Positions 19,701 through 28,651 of a DNA stretch of 39,155 bases are shown here, piece after piece. The notes beneath the pieces were generated by a model, which was not told where the DNA came from, did not search any database, and saw only the letters and a program-made list of their open reading frames with translations. The stretch is from contig FTLJ01000170.1 in NCBI GenBank assembly GCA_900155495.1, positions 1 to 39,155 on the forward strand, given 5' to 3'. Position 1 is the first letter of the stretch. Each line of letters opens with the position of its first letter. The DNA comes from Porogramme epimiltina. Its lineage: Eukaryota > Basidiomycota > Agaricomycetes > Polyporales > Polyporaceae. A program made the translations under genes and the position numbers.

Positions 19701-21689
19701 CTCAGGAACGCCAGGTAGCTGTAAGTGCGTCCGGGATGTAGCGAGCAGGAGAAATTCTAGGGAGGGTTAAGAGGTGAGAACGGTGACGTACTGAGGCTGT
19801 GAACGTGAGCGGCTGACGAGACGCGTGGTGGGTACGAGTGACGGAGGCCGGGCGTTGGATGGGCTGCAATTCAGTTCACCACGAGGGGGTGAAAAGGCAA
19901 GGTTTGTTGGGAGCAGGGCGCAAGTGCGGGTGCTGACGTCGAACGGATCGGTCGGAGCATTGTGGGCGGGACAAAGGGCCACGGAGCGTGTGTGCATTCG
20001 ATGGCCGGGGGAGAGGGCATCCGGCTCGAGGCTCGAGAATAGAAAAGAAGTTGGCTGCAAGGGTAGACGTGATCGTCAGCCTGAAAGCTCGTCCTTTGTA
20101 AGCAGCATAGAGTCCCGGCCGCTCGCGAGCGAGGGATTATTCTAACGGAGAAATGAGAGGTGAGAAGACGAGGAAGGGGCGTCGGACGTCGAAGTCGTCG
20201 GAGGCGCGACCACGAAGCTGTTCGCAGTACTGGTGGTACGGCGGGGGAGTTGAAAACGGCGGAAAGCTGGGGCCTAGTGGGAAGAGAAGACCAAGGGACA
20301 GATGGAATCACTCCAATGGGGCGATCTGCGCGGATGTCCTCCGCCGCCAGCTCGTCCAGAGCCAACATCGTCCTCCAGCCACCGCCCGTCACACCGGCCA
20401 GCCGCACGGTGTGACCCTATCACGTGCTCCGTGACCCAGGACGCGACGGGCAAAGTGCCAGCCTGACAAGCGGGCCTCTTTCTGCGACCCGGACTGCGAG
20501 CAGGGGACGTCGACCTCAGTGACCCTCCACTATGTGATGATTTGACCCATCTTTCTGTCTGTGTCGTCTGACCATGAGGCACTCCAAACCTGTACCCTGT
20601 TCACACCCAAGAAGCAAGCGTGACGCTTCCGCCGTCAAACAAGCGCGCTGCCATCCTCTGCTCGCCGCGATCGTCCCTTCTTCCCCGCAGACCCACCACG
20701 GTGCGACCCGACGAGCGTTTTCCATGTCCGGTCCAGAGTCTGTGCTCCCAGCTCTCGCTCGAGTAAGCCCTTTCACTCCTCCTCACGCCTGTGCAGGGGT
20801 AATCTCACAGGAAACCAGGATGTATTCTGCCGTTTCCCAACCGATGCGACCGAGGGATAGAGTTGGCGGCCCGGAGTGGGCTGGGAGAACCACCGCTGCA
20901 GCCGTGTACATCGAACCCTATACCTTCCCCCCGTGCCCGCCACAGCCTTAGGTCTTCCCGGAGGTCCGCCATCTCATCGTGCCCAGCGAGCAAGACGTTC
21001 GTCCCACAGGTCCAGCCCAGGGAGCCAAGCCATACCTCAACTGCTCTCTGCCGCGTCCTCCGACCCCCTCGCGTCCATATCCGCGCTGAAGCCGGGATAT
21101 CTGCAAAGTTTTCGCCGATGGCCGTCATTGCGACTGCAAAAAGTGTGCGAATGATGTGAGCAGTGCCCCGCAATCTTTCTTCTGTCACACATACACGCCG
21201 TGGCGCTAATCATCGTCCCTTCTCTTCTCCCCGTCCCATCCGCTCGTCCACCAAGACGCATGATTCAGCCGCAGGTGCCGCCCACCGCGTTCCGAATCCG
21301 CCCACCGTGCTCGCCGTCGCCGGCGCCATCTCCCTCGTCGCATTCATCGTGGCTCTCCCCGCCGCCCGACCATGCCGCCGACCAGCGCCCCACCCATCTC
21401 GCCGTCTCGGCCCTGCCACCTATCAGCGAGCACGAACGGACGATGTCGACGATGGCCAGTATCGCCCATCTCCGCCGTCTTTCTTCCTCCATCAAAACTT
21501 GTTCCCCGGTCCGGACAAGAAGAAGCCCCACTTCCGTGCCCTCATACTTGACCCCCTCCCTCCCCTCTCGCCCTTAGCCTAGTCTTACCTCCACTCGCTT
21601 GCCTCCTCCCCTCCTCCACCCCGACACACAGCTTGGATCTCGAATCTGAGTCTGACTGTCCCCACCCTCCCCGCCGCCAGTCCGGTCTC
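16715..21689. other. Gene-poor 5-kb region
   Basis: Between the chitinase start and the next confident start codon I find no recognisable gene. Frames of 60-190 codons exist on both strands but overlap and carry no known domain. The last 500 nt before 21690 are C/T-rich and probably hold the promoter and leader, possibly with a 5' intron, of the next gene. Two open frames at 21163-21582 could contain an upstream exon of it, but the splice phases do not decide between them. No transposon hallmark was recognised. Confidence 0.45.
16860..16867 (-). promoter_or_regulatory. TATA box of the GH18 gene
   Basis: On the minus strand GTATATAA lies about 146 nt before the preferred chitinase ATG at 16714 (98 nt before the alternative). 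A leader of roughly 110 nt would fit. Confidence 0.5.
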
Positions 21690-23264
21690 ATGGCGGACGG
21701 TCCCGACGATGTCTCCCTCCCTACGGATCGCGCGACTGTCCCGCACCGGTCCCGGAGCACAAACTCTGCCACCACCGCCAGCTCCGGTCGCCATCTCGCC
21801 TCAGCGCCGCTCCCTTCATTGCCTTACCCCCATCGTAGTCCGACCCCACCGGGTCTCCCTTCCCAGCATGCGGGCTCCTCCAAAGCTTCCCGCCGCGTAT
21901 CCCTCCCTATAACCCCCATATCCCCCTCCGACGCTAGTACAACCCCGGACCTCAACCCTAAACAAGCCCGCCGTGCCTCAACGGCGATCATCTCTTCCTC
22001 CTATTCCTCCTCCCGTCCGCCAAGGCCCCTCCCCGTCCCGCCAACGTCCATGACTGCCCTTCCGCCCATCGCGTCGTCCTCCTACAACCCACTGAGCCCT
22101 ATCAGCCCGCTTGCTCATGGTGCGCGCAGCAGCGTGAGTGCAAGCACGTCCTTGAGCTACAGCGCGCGCCCGCGCACCCCGACCACCTCACACAAGCCCC
22201 GCGGAGGGCTCGGGATGGCACCGGTCCCCGAAGACACCGACGCAGACGAGCACGCCGACGCGCGCTCGCTCCAGCTCCCGTCCCCGCCCGCGTCCCCCGA
22301 CGGCCCCACCACCCAAGCCTCGTCCTCGTCCTCGCGGCGCCGCCCCAGCCTCTCCGGGCGCCAGCCAGCACCGACCGCGGCACTGCCCCACCGCCCGCGC
22401 GCGGGGACAGGCCCCAGCGTCGCGCTCCCGCTCACGGCCGCCTTCCAGACGAGCGTGCTGCGCTCCGGCTCGAGCTCCGTCTCCACCTCGGCCTCAAACT
22501 CGCCCTCGGCCTCGGTCCCAGGCGCGGGCTGGGGTGCGGCCACCCCGGGCGCGGGCGCGGACCCATCGCACGGTGGGCACCATCAGCACCGGCGGTTCCC
22601 ATCCATCACCGCGGCGCGCGCGACATCGCCCCCGCGCGCCTCCGACCACGAGCGCATCCGCCCCAGCTCGGTCGCGGTGCGCGCGCCCCTGCCCCCCGCC
22701 GACGACCCGCTCAGGCGGATGAGCACGACCGACATCCGCCAACGGCACCCCTACGCCGCCGCCTCTTCCTCCTCCGCCCCGCGCGCGGATCTCGAGGTCC
22801 GTGAGTCCAGCTCGGGGCGACGGCACGCGGCGGTGTACAGCGCCCCGCCGCCCTCCTCCTTCCCCTACGCCGACGCGCACCAACCCGCCTCCAACTTCGC
22901 CGCGCCGCCACCGCACCCCCTCTCCCCATCCGCGTTCACGCCGCCGAGCCCAACACCCGCCTCCCTCCAGCCGCGCCTCAGCGTGCAGACCGCCCCGTCG
23001 TCCTCAAGCTCGCGCGCGAGCGCGGGCAACGCGATGAACTGGAAGTCGCTCGCGAGCGGGTCGCGCGCGAGCCAGACCACGTTCGGGGGCTACGCGTACC
23101 CCTCTGGATCGCGGAGCCGCTCGGGCAGCGTGCGGAGCGTCAGCGGCGTGAGCGTGCGCGCGGGGGTGCTTCCGCCGATCGAATCCGGGCCGCCGCTCTC
23201 GATACACGCCCTCGCGGGGACCTCCGCGGACGAGGACGAGGAGCGGCGGCGGAATGGGCAATAG
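21690..23264 (+). CDS. Ser/Pro-rich intrinsically disordered protein of unknown function
   Basis: An open frame of 525 codons ends in TAG at 23262-23264. The first in-frame ATG is at 21690 (MADGPDDV); the frame is open to 21633 and could be extended by a splice after the CACACAG at 21625-21631, so the true N-terminus is uncertain. The composition is dominated by Ser, Pro, Ala and Arg with many S/T-P sites and poly-Ser runs, the profile of a phosphorylated disordered regulator or scaffold. Local features are a His-rich patch (HGGHHQHRRFP), a short RRMSTTDIRQRHPY stretch and an acidic end (DEDEERRR). No folded domain, membrane span or signal peptide was seen. Codon-level bias (strongly GC-ending) and length argue that it is a real gene. 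I do not recognise the family. Confidence 0.6.
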   Translation: MADGPDDVSLPTDRATVPHRSRSTNSATTASSGRHLASAPLPSLPYPHRSPTPPGLPSQHAGSSKASRRVSLPITPISPSDASTTPDLNPKQARRASTAIISSSYSSSRPPRPLPVPPTSMTALPPIASSSYNPLSPISPLAHGARSSVSASTSLSYSARPRTPTTSHKPRGGLGMAPVPEDTDADEHADARSLQLPSPPASPDGPTTQASSSSSRRRPSLSGRQPAPTAALPHRPRAGTGPSVALPLTAAFQTSVLRSGSSSVSTSASNSPSASVPGAGWGAATPGAGADPSHGGHHQHRRFPSITAARATSPPRASDHERIRPSSVAVRAPLPPADDPLRRMSTTDIRQRHPYAAASSSSAPRADLEVRESSSGRRHAAVYSAPPPSSFPYADAHQPASNFAAPPPHPLSPSAFTPPSPTPASLQPRLSVQTAPSSSSSRASAGNAMNWKSLASGSRASQTTFGGYAYPSGSRSRSGSVRSVSGVSVRAGVLPPIESGPPLSIHALAGTSADEDEERRRNGQ

Positions 23265-23483
23265 GCCAACTATGTGTCTTCGGGATTCCGCTGGGTGTGG
23301 GATGTGGCCGCAGTGGGTCGGACATTAGACGGCGGAGTGCCCCATGAGGACAGGTTCGCCTAGCGGGGGTGGGAGCTGCCGGAGCGACGTATTTATGGAG
23401 AAGGTATAGCCCACTTGCGTCGCGCAGGTGTGAGGCTATTGGTGGTCGGGGGCTTCAACATGCGTATGGTCTTGAGTTGTTCA

Positions 23484-23510
23484 GTGCCAGTTACTATGCG
23501 TAACTGGTGC
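23484..23510 (+). repeat. 11-bp RNA hairpin in the 3' flank
   Basis: Bases 23484-23494 can pair with 23500-23510 around a 5-nt loop: 9 Watson-Crick pairs plus two G-U wobbles when read as RNA. It lies about 220 nt after the disordered-protein stop codon, so it may sit in that 3' untranslated region. Confidence 0.5.
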
Positions 23511-23785
23511 CTGTAGCGGTAGTAGGACCCGCCGTCCGTTGTAATTTACCGGAAACGACCGGACATGATATGTACCACTACACATCGCTACTTGAGTATG
23601 TACGATTGCTACCGTGATAGTTGACGCACTTCTAGATGGATATTTTGCCTGTCACTGATTCTAAGATGCGCCACGGGTGTCGAACAATGCACTGTCTCAT
23701 GGAAGAGATAACACTCGCCCTCACTTGCTCTCTTCTCATGAGTACCTCCTGAAGAAGCACTTGGGCGAGAGGGCATATTAGACTC

Positions 23786-23798
23786 GAGTCAATGACTC
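23786..23798. promoter_or_regulatory. Inverted TGACTC sites (Gcn4/AP-1-like)
   Basis: GAGTCAATGACTC holds two TGACTC half-sequences facing each other, matching the core of Gcn4/CPC1-type bZIP sites. A 10-bp palindrome GACTCGAGTC (23781-23790) overlaps it. It is about 950 nt before transporter A, so a regulatory link is only a guess. Confidence 0.25.
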
Positions 23799-24443
23799 TG
23801 AGCACGAGCTCGAGTAAGTACTAGTATTCGGTAGTCGTGTAATAGTCGGCGCTGTTAAATGTGGGAAAATTCTGCGCCCCTACTATTAAGCGAGAGAAGG
23901 AGTACTAATACTTCCCTTAGGCGTCTAATTACTTCTGATCCACCACCACGGTAATTCATCTCCAAGGAACGACCTCCTTTCTTTCAGATTCAAACCGCGT
24001 GACTTTGGACACCTCTTTACACCAGTTAAGGGAGAAGAAGTATCGACAATTCGATGATAGCGGTGTCGTGAGTCTGAAGCCTTGTTTCTTGGCACCCTCC
24101 AGTGAACTTCCGCCCACAGAACATGCAAGGTTCATCAACACGAGCAACCAGAATTTCATGAGCGTCGACATTGTTCAGGCGCTAATGTCTATACCCAACA
24201 TGCTGCTCCTTACGGCGGGCTCCAGGGGACCGTCTTCGCTGGCGTCTCATGCCAATCTCGTGCCCGGGCCGGCATTCACCGATTCTTCCCCAGGGCGGTT
24301 GCGGCTTGACTTTGAGAAGCTCCCCCTTCTTTACTACCCACTCGCCCTTTCATTACCGTTTCAACTCACACAGATAGAGGATATGCCTACATAGCGGAAA
24401 AAGAGGGAAGTCGACGAGCATTACAACCCAGCCGAGTCCCGCT

Positions 24444-24511
24444 GCGAGACAAAGACGTTGTTCACCTGACCCATCGGCCATGTATCGGGCAACTTGAACG
24501 CCCTCCGGGTG
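24444..24511 (+). promoter_or_regulatory. Conserved upstream block of transporter A
   Basis: The order GCGAGACAAAG, 8 nt, CACCTGACC, 13 nt, TCGGG, 13 nt, CTCCGGGTG is repeated at the same spacing before transporter B. Over 68 positions I count 47 identities, concentrated in these four cores. It lies 194 nt before the 5'-leader intron and 293 nt before the ATG. Confidence 0.6.
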
Positions 24512-24637
24512 CCCATCGTGGTGTTCAATCTCAGCAAGGGTCTGGCCCACAAACAAGGCCACACAATCGCCGACTCATGTCGGCCAAGCACTTTTTGTCC
24601 GTCTTTCCTTCATCCCTTCATTTGAAGGGCAGAGCCA

Positions 24638-24729
24638 GTGAGTGACCGCCCTTACTCCTCCTTTTTCCAGCGCTCGCCCTTCTAACCCTCTGTCTTTAAC
24701 TTATATCTCACTTCTACGTATACCTCTAG
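24638..24729 (+). other. Intron in the 5' leader of transporter A
   Basis: A GTGAGT donor at 24638 and a CTCTAG acceptor at 24729 remove 92 nt and end 7 nt before the ATG. Transporter B has the same arrangement, which supports both. Confidence 0.6.
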
Positions 24730-24736
24730 AACCAAC

Positions 24737-27512
24737 ATGTCAACTCCCAATGAAAAGAATGAATCCACTATCGACCAAGCCGGCGTCTACAAGTATCAAG
24801 GCGACCTTGAGCTGCTCGCTCCTGACATCCGGGCTGCTGCAGAACGTCGCCTAGTGCGCGCCCTCGACATGCGCCTCCTCCCAACTATCATCGTCATCTT
24901 CATCATGAACTATATTGACGTAAATGTCTATCCTTTCTCTCGCTTTGTTCGTTTGCGATTCTTGCAGATGCATGTCTGATGAAACCGGCGCCTGCTTGCT
25001 TACAGCGTACCGCAGTAACGTCTGCACGACTCAAGGGACTCACCCAAGACCTTGGCTTATCTGGTATTGGCAGTTTTAGCCCGATGAAGCTTGCGTTGAT
25101 CAATGTATATGTAGACATCCAGTACTCCACGGTTCTCGCAATCCTCTATGTCTCGTATATCCCGGTGCAAATCCCATCAAACATGGTATGCCACAACGCT
25201 TCTCGGATTCCGTACATCGCTGACAGCCTTGCCCTAGTTATTGAACAGGATCTCACGGTATGCCGATTTTGACTTAAGCATGGCTCCATGTTCATAATCA
25301 ACATTGACGCGCATCCGCGCCCCTCCAGCCCATCATATTATATCCCAATATGCGTCATGCTCTGGGGTATGACTAGCGCACTCACTGGAGTGAGATTACA
25401 ACTTTCGAATTCTGGCCATCTGACTAACCGCTCCGCATAGATCACGCACAACTACAAAGGTATTCTCGTTGCCCGGGTGTTCATCGGCATTCCAGAGGTT
25501 TGAAATCCCTCTTGCACCATTGCAGCCCTCCACTAACGTATCGCAGTCGGCATTTTACCCGGGAGCAATGTACCTCCTCTCGCGGTGGTATACGCGCAAG
25601 GTAAATAGCTGGTCACAATAAGCCACCTCTGCCAACGCTTATCTTCTGTGTTTACCGCAGGAATTGGCGTTCCGATCTGCCATCCTCTATGGAGGTTTGT
25701 TGATCTCTAACGCATTTGGCAGCGTGAGTAAACTATCACCTTTCCATATTTCCTGTACCTTGATGAGGGTGCCGGGGTTACGGTTTCGTACACCATTCTT
25801 GCGCCTGCCCTGTCTTTCCATATACCCATATGTAGAATTCTTATAATTTACTTGGTGGTTCTGCCGTTCCTCCGTCGACCCTATTGGCCTCAACATACCC
25901 CTTACGGCATCGATAGCTCATGGCCGCCGGTATCCTCTCACGGATGGAGGGAAAGCTCGGAATCAGAGCTTGGCGTTGGTGCGTCCATTTTCTTCTCGGA
26001 TCCCGGAGCTCCTTTAAACTTCTTGCTGTTCCATTGCAGGCTGTTCTATATTGAGGTCCGTCTTCGCTCGCTGTCGGATATCCTAGTAGCCTGGCATATG
26101 AGCTCGAGAGTGACCCTCATTTTAGGGTGCAATCACGATTGTCGTCGGGCTTATTGCAATGTGAGTATTCAGACCCGGAATTCTGGAGACTAGAACTAAG
26201 TTTGACACTGCGTCTAGTTTCCTTCTTCCAGACTATGTACGTTGGGAATGTTTCAAATATCTATGGGGACAGTGACATCGTCTTACTTTGTCATTACAGC
26301 CTCATAACACACGCTGGCTGAGTCCTGCTCAGCGCCGCCTTGCCAGGGTGCGACTTGCGGAAGACGCAGGCGAGGCTGACCAGGATGCATCAACCGATTC
26401 GTATGTATACTAGTTTCACCTCACATTTCAGCCTATGCTCACGTTCCCGTTGCCTTGTCCCTATGACTCAACCGCGTTTCCAGTGCCTTAACTGGTCTAT
26501 TCATGGCTCTCAAGGACCCTAAGGTGCCTCTTTTCGCAGTCTTGACGTGCGCACAGCTTCTAGGGCTCGGATTCATCAACTTCTTCCCGACGTGCGTGTC
26601 CCAAGCTGATTCTATATACCTCGTTTCTTGACATTAAAAGTACTGATAGTAAATGACTTATAGGATTGCTGCTACGCTGGGATTTTCAACCACGGTTACG
26701 CTACTTATTACTGCGTAAGTGTCTCGTGATCCCATATCTTGCTACTTTTAAACACACATACCATACTTCCAGTCCGCCATGGATTTTGGCTGCCGCTATA
26801 TCTCTTGCGAATGCGTGGCACGCAGGTTGGTGTTGCTCCATTGAATAGCGTGCTTTACCTGCTGATCCCCCAATTAAAATAGACCGCTCTGGAGAGCGTT
26901 TCCTCCACCTCTGCGTTCCTTGGTGGAGCGTCGTCGTCGCATATATTGTTGGCGTCAGCACATTTTCGATACCCGGGCGCTATGTCGCGATGTTCCTCAT
27001 GGCCTCCGGTTATGCCGGTTAGTTAACACCCCCAACCCCTCCTTCCCTCTTACTAAGTTACGATATTGCATCACTTCAGGCTCTGCACTTACTCTCGTGT
27101 GGCTCTCCAACGTGATCCCACGCCCTCCTGCGAAGCGGTCTGCTGCAATCGCGATCGTGAATGGCTTCGGCAACTTGGGAACCCTGTAAGCTCTTCAACA
27201 TCGTTACCTACTCCACCCCCCTTGCCACCACCCTTACAATTTTACAGAATCACTTCCTATACCTGGAAGTCTGCTTGGGGCCCCAACTACCATCCGTCCA
27301 TGTTTATTGGAATTGCAGGGATCGCCCTCGCAAGCGTGCTCGCTTTCACCATTCGCTGCGTTCTAGTGCATCAGAACAAGCAACTCGACCGCGAGGAGCT
27401 ACGGCTGGACGATAACGCACCACGCGAGCGAATCGCTGAGGCGGCACGGCTAGAGGGAGTTACATTTGAAGAGGCACTGAAGCGCAGGCGTGGCTTCCGC
27501 TATCTCATTTGA
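24737..27512 (+). CDS. MFS transporter A, anion:cation symporter family (allantoate/nicotinate permease-like)
   Basis: Model, 19 exons, 505 residues: join(24737..24919,25006..25063,25115..25185,25238..25257,25329..25389,25441..25497,25547..25600,25661..25723,25917..25978,26040..26055,26126..26160,26218..26236,26300..26400,26484..26591,26664..26714,26773..26825,26883..27017,27080..27185,27248..27512). The N-terminal RRLVRALDMRLLP before the first span, NYIDR at the end of it, then SRWYTRKEL and WRWLFYIEG in the loops, are the signature of Dal5/Tna1-type permeases, which carry organic anions such as allantoate, ureidosuccinate or nicotinate with protons at the plasma membrane. Twelve spans are expected and the hydrophobic stretches fit. 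The C-terminal cytoplasmic tail is charged and ends GFRYLI. Exons of 16, 19 and 20 nt were fixed by homology with copy B. The substrate cannot be deduced. Confidence 0.88.
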
Positions 27513-28569
27513 AATACGGGCGATGTACAGGCGAGCCGCTCTTGCAATTGGCAGCGCACAACCCTCCTGTATTAAGGTAGCTACTTCTTTGAGAGGCGCA
27601 ACCTTGAAATTGAAAAGAAGGGGGGCTCCCTTGAGAGCGGGGAAGCGTGAGAAATGTGACTAAGCCAACAATGACGCACACCCTGCGAGCGCCGAAACAC
27701 CCCGCCGAAAGGACCTTTTCCAAAGGTTTGAAGTTTGAACATTATCAGCCTCAAGTCCTCTATGGGAAGAGACTACCGCAGGCCCTGTAGATATCCCCCC
27801 TGACATGGAGAATGGAGGATTCCTCTTTGAGGAAGAAATGGTAAGCGTTGTGATATCCCCGATAATTGCCCTTTGCCACTTCAAGAAGCTCGTCTAAACG
27901 CGGCGGCCATGGGTGCTATGTGCACTGAGTATGCTAATTGTACCGCAGGAACCCCCACCGGCTGGCCACGCGCCATAGGTGTTTATCGGACTTTATGGCT
28001 TTCCCTCGCTCCACTTCGCCGGAGAAGCCAGCAGTGCCTTGTTTCGGCACGTTGCCCTCAAAGGTGAGCTTCAGGTGACATCTTCGCTAGCATCCCATGA
28101 CGTGGCCCATATATGATAGATCCCCGGCCGGGGAGTGATGTCAATCTGCAACGAAGCCGCTTGTAGTTCCTGAACATCGCTACTCCACACCCAACCCCAA
28201 CATTTCCCCACATACCCCAGATACGGAACACGCCCATCGAACGGGAGAACATGTCAGCCCAACTGAACCCTACCGCGAGACAAAGTGCGTGTCCACCTGA
28301 CCTGTCCAAGAACCTTCGGGTGCCGTGAGCGCGCTCCGGGTGGGCTTCAGGGTGGATTGCCTTTCCCTGCAAGCAGGTCACCTGGTCCCCTCTTCGCATA
28401 CGGGACGGCCGGTCTTCCGCGGCCACTGGATGATGTGAATACGCCGCGGGCAGGCTAGCATATATACCCAGCCACCTATCCTCCGCCTCTCCAGCACAGA
28501 CAGCCTCGTTCTCACCTTGCGTCTTGCCCACCGCCCCTCCATCTCATCTTCTGGGAAACCGGGCCGCAG
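27513..28569. other. Spacer between the tandem transporter genes
   Basis: About 1.05 kb between the stop of copy A and the 5'-leader intron of copy B. It should hold the copy A 3' region and the copy B promoter, including the conserved block at 28275-28342. I see no further gene or gene remnant. Confidence 0.5.
28275..28342 (+). promoter_or_regulatory. Conserved upstream block of transporter B
   Basis: This is the counterpart of 24444-24511: the four cores GCGAGACAAAG, CACCTGACC, TCGGG and CTCCGGGTG occur in the same order and at identical spacing. It lies 295 nt before the leader intron and 377 nt before the ATG. Confidence 0.6.
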
Positions 28570-28644
28570 GTAAGCCCCCACGCTCCATTACTCGCGCCAG
28601 CTCCACGCTCTCATTGTTTGCACCATGCTGATGCCTTTCTCTAG
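28570..28644 (+). other. Intron in the 5' leader of transporter B
   Basis: A GTAAGC donor at 28570 and a CTCTAG acceptor at 28644 remove 75 nt. The removed segment contains the upstream in-frame ATG at 28625, so splicing makes 28652 the first start codon, which matches the N-terminal length of copy A. Confidence 0.65.
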
Positions 28645-28651
28645 ATCAGGC

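Larger units (their letters stand above)
23265..24637. other. Intergenic region before the transporter pair
   Basis: This region of about 1.4 kb is visibly richer in A/T than the sequence to its left. It holds the 3' hairpin, a palindromic cluster near 23781-23812, and the upstream block of transporter A. A plus-strand frame at 23999-24394 and others carry no known motif and were not called. Confidence 0.45.

Noticed and set aside
19871..20407. 178-codon minus-strand frame
   Set aside because: It is low in recognisable features and is mirrored by plus-strand frames of similar length; no homology is evident.
21163..21582. Possible first exon of the disordered-protein gene
   Set aside because: The best donors do not give the phase needed by the CACACAG acceptor at 21631; only weak donors would fit, so I kept the internal ATG.
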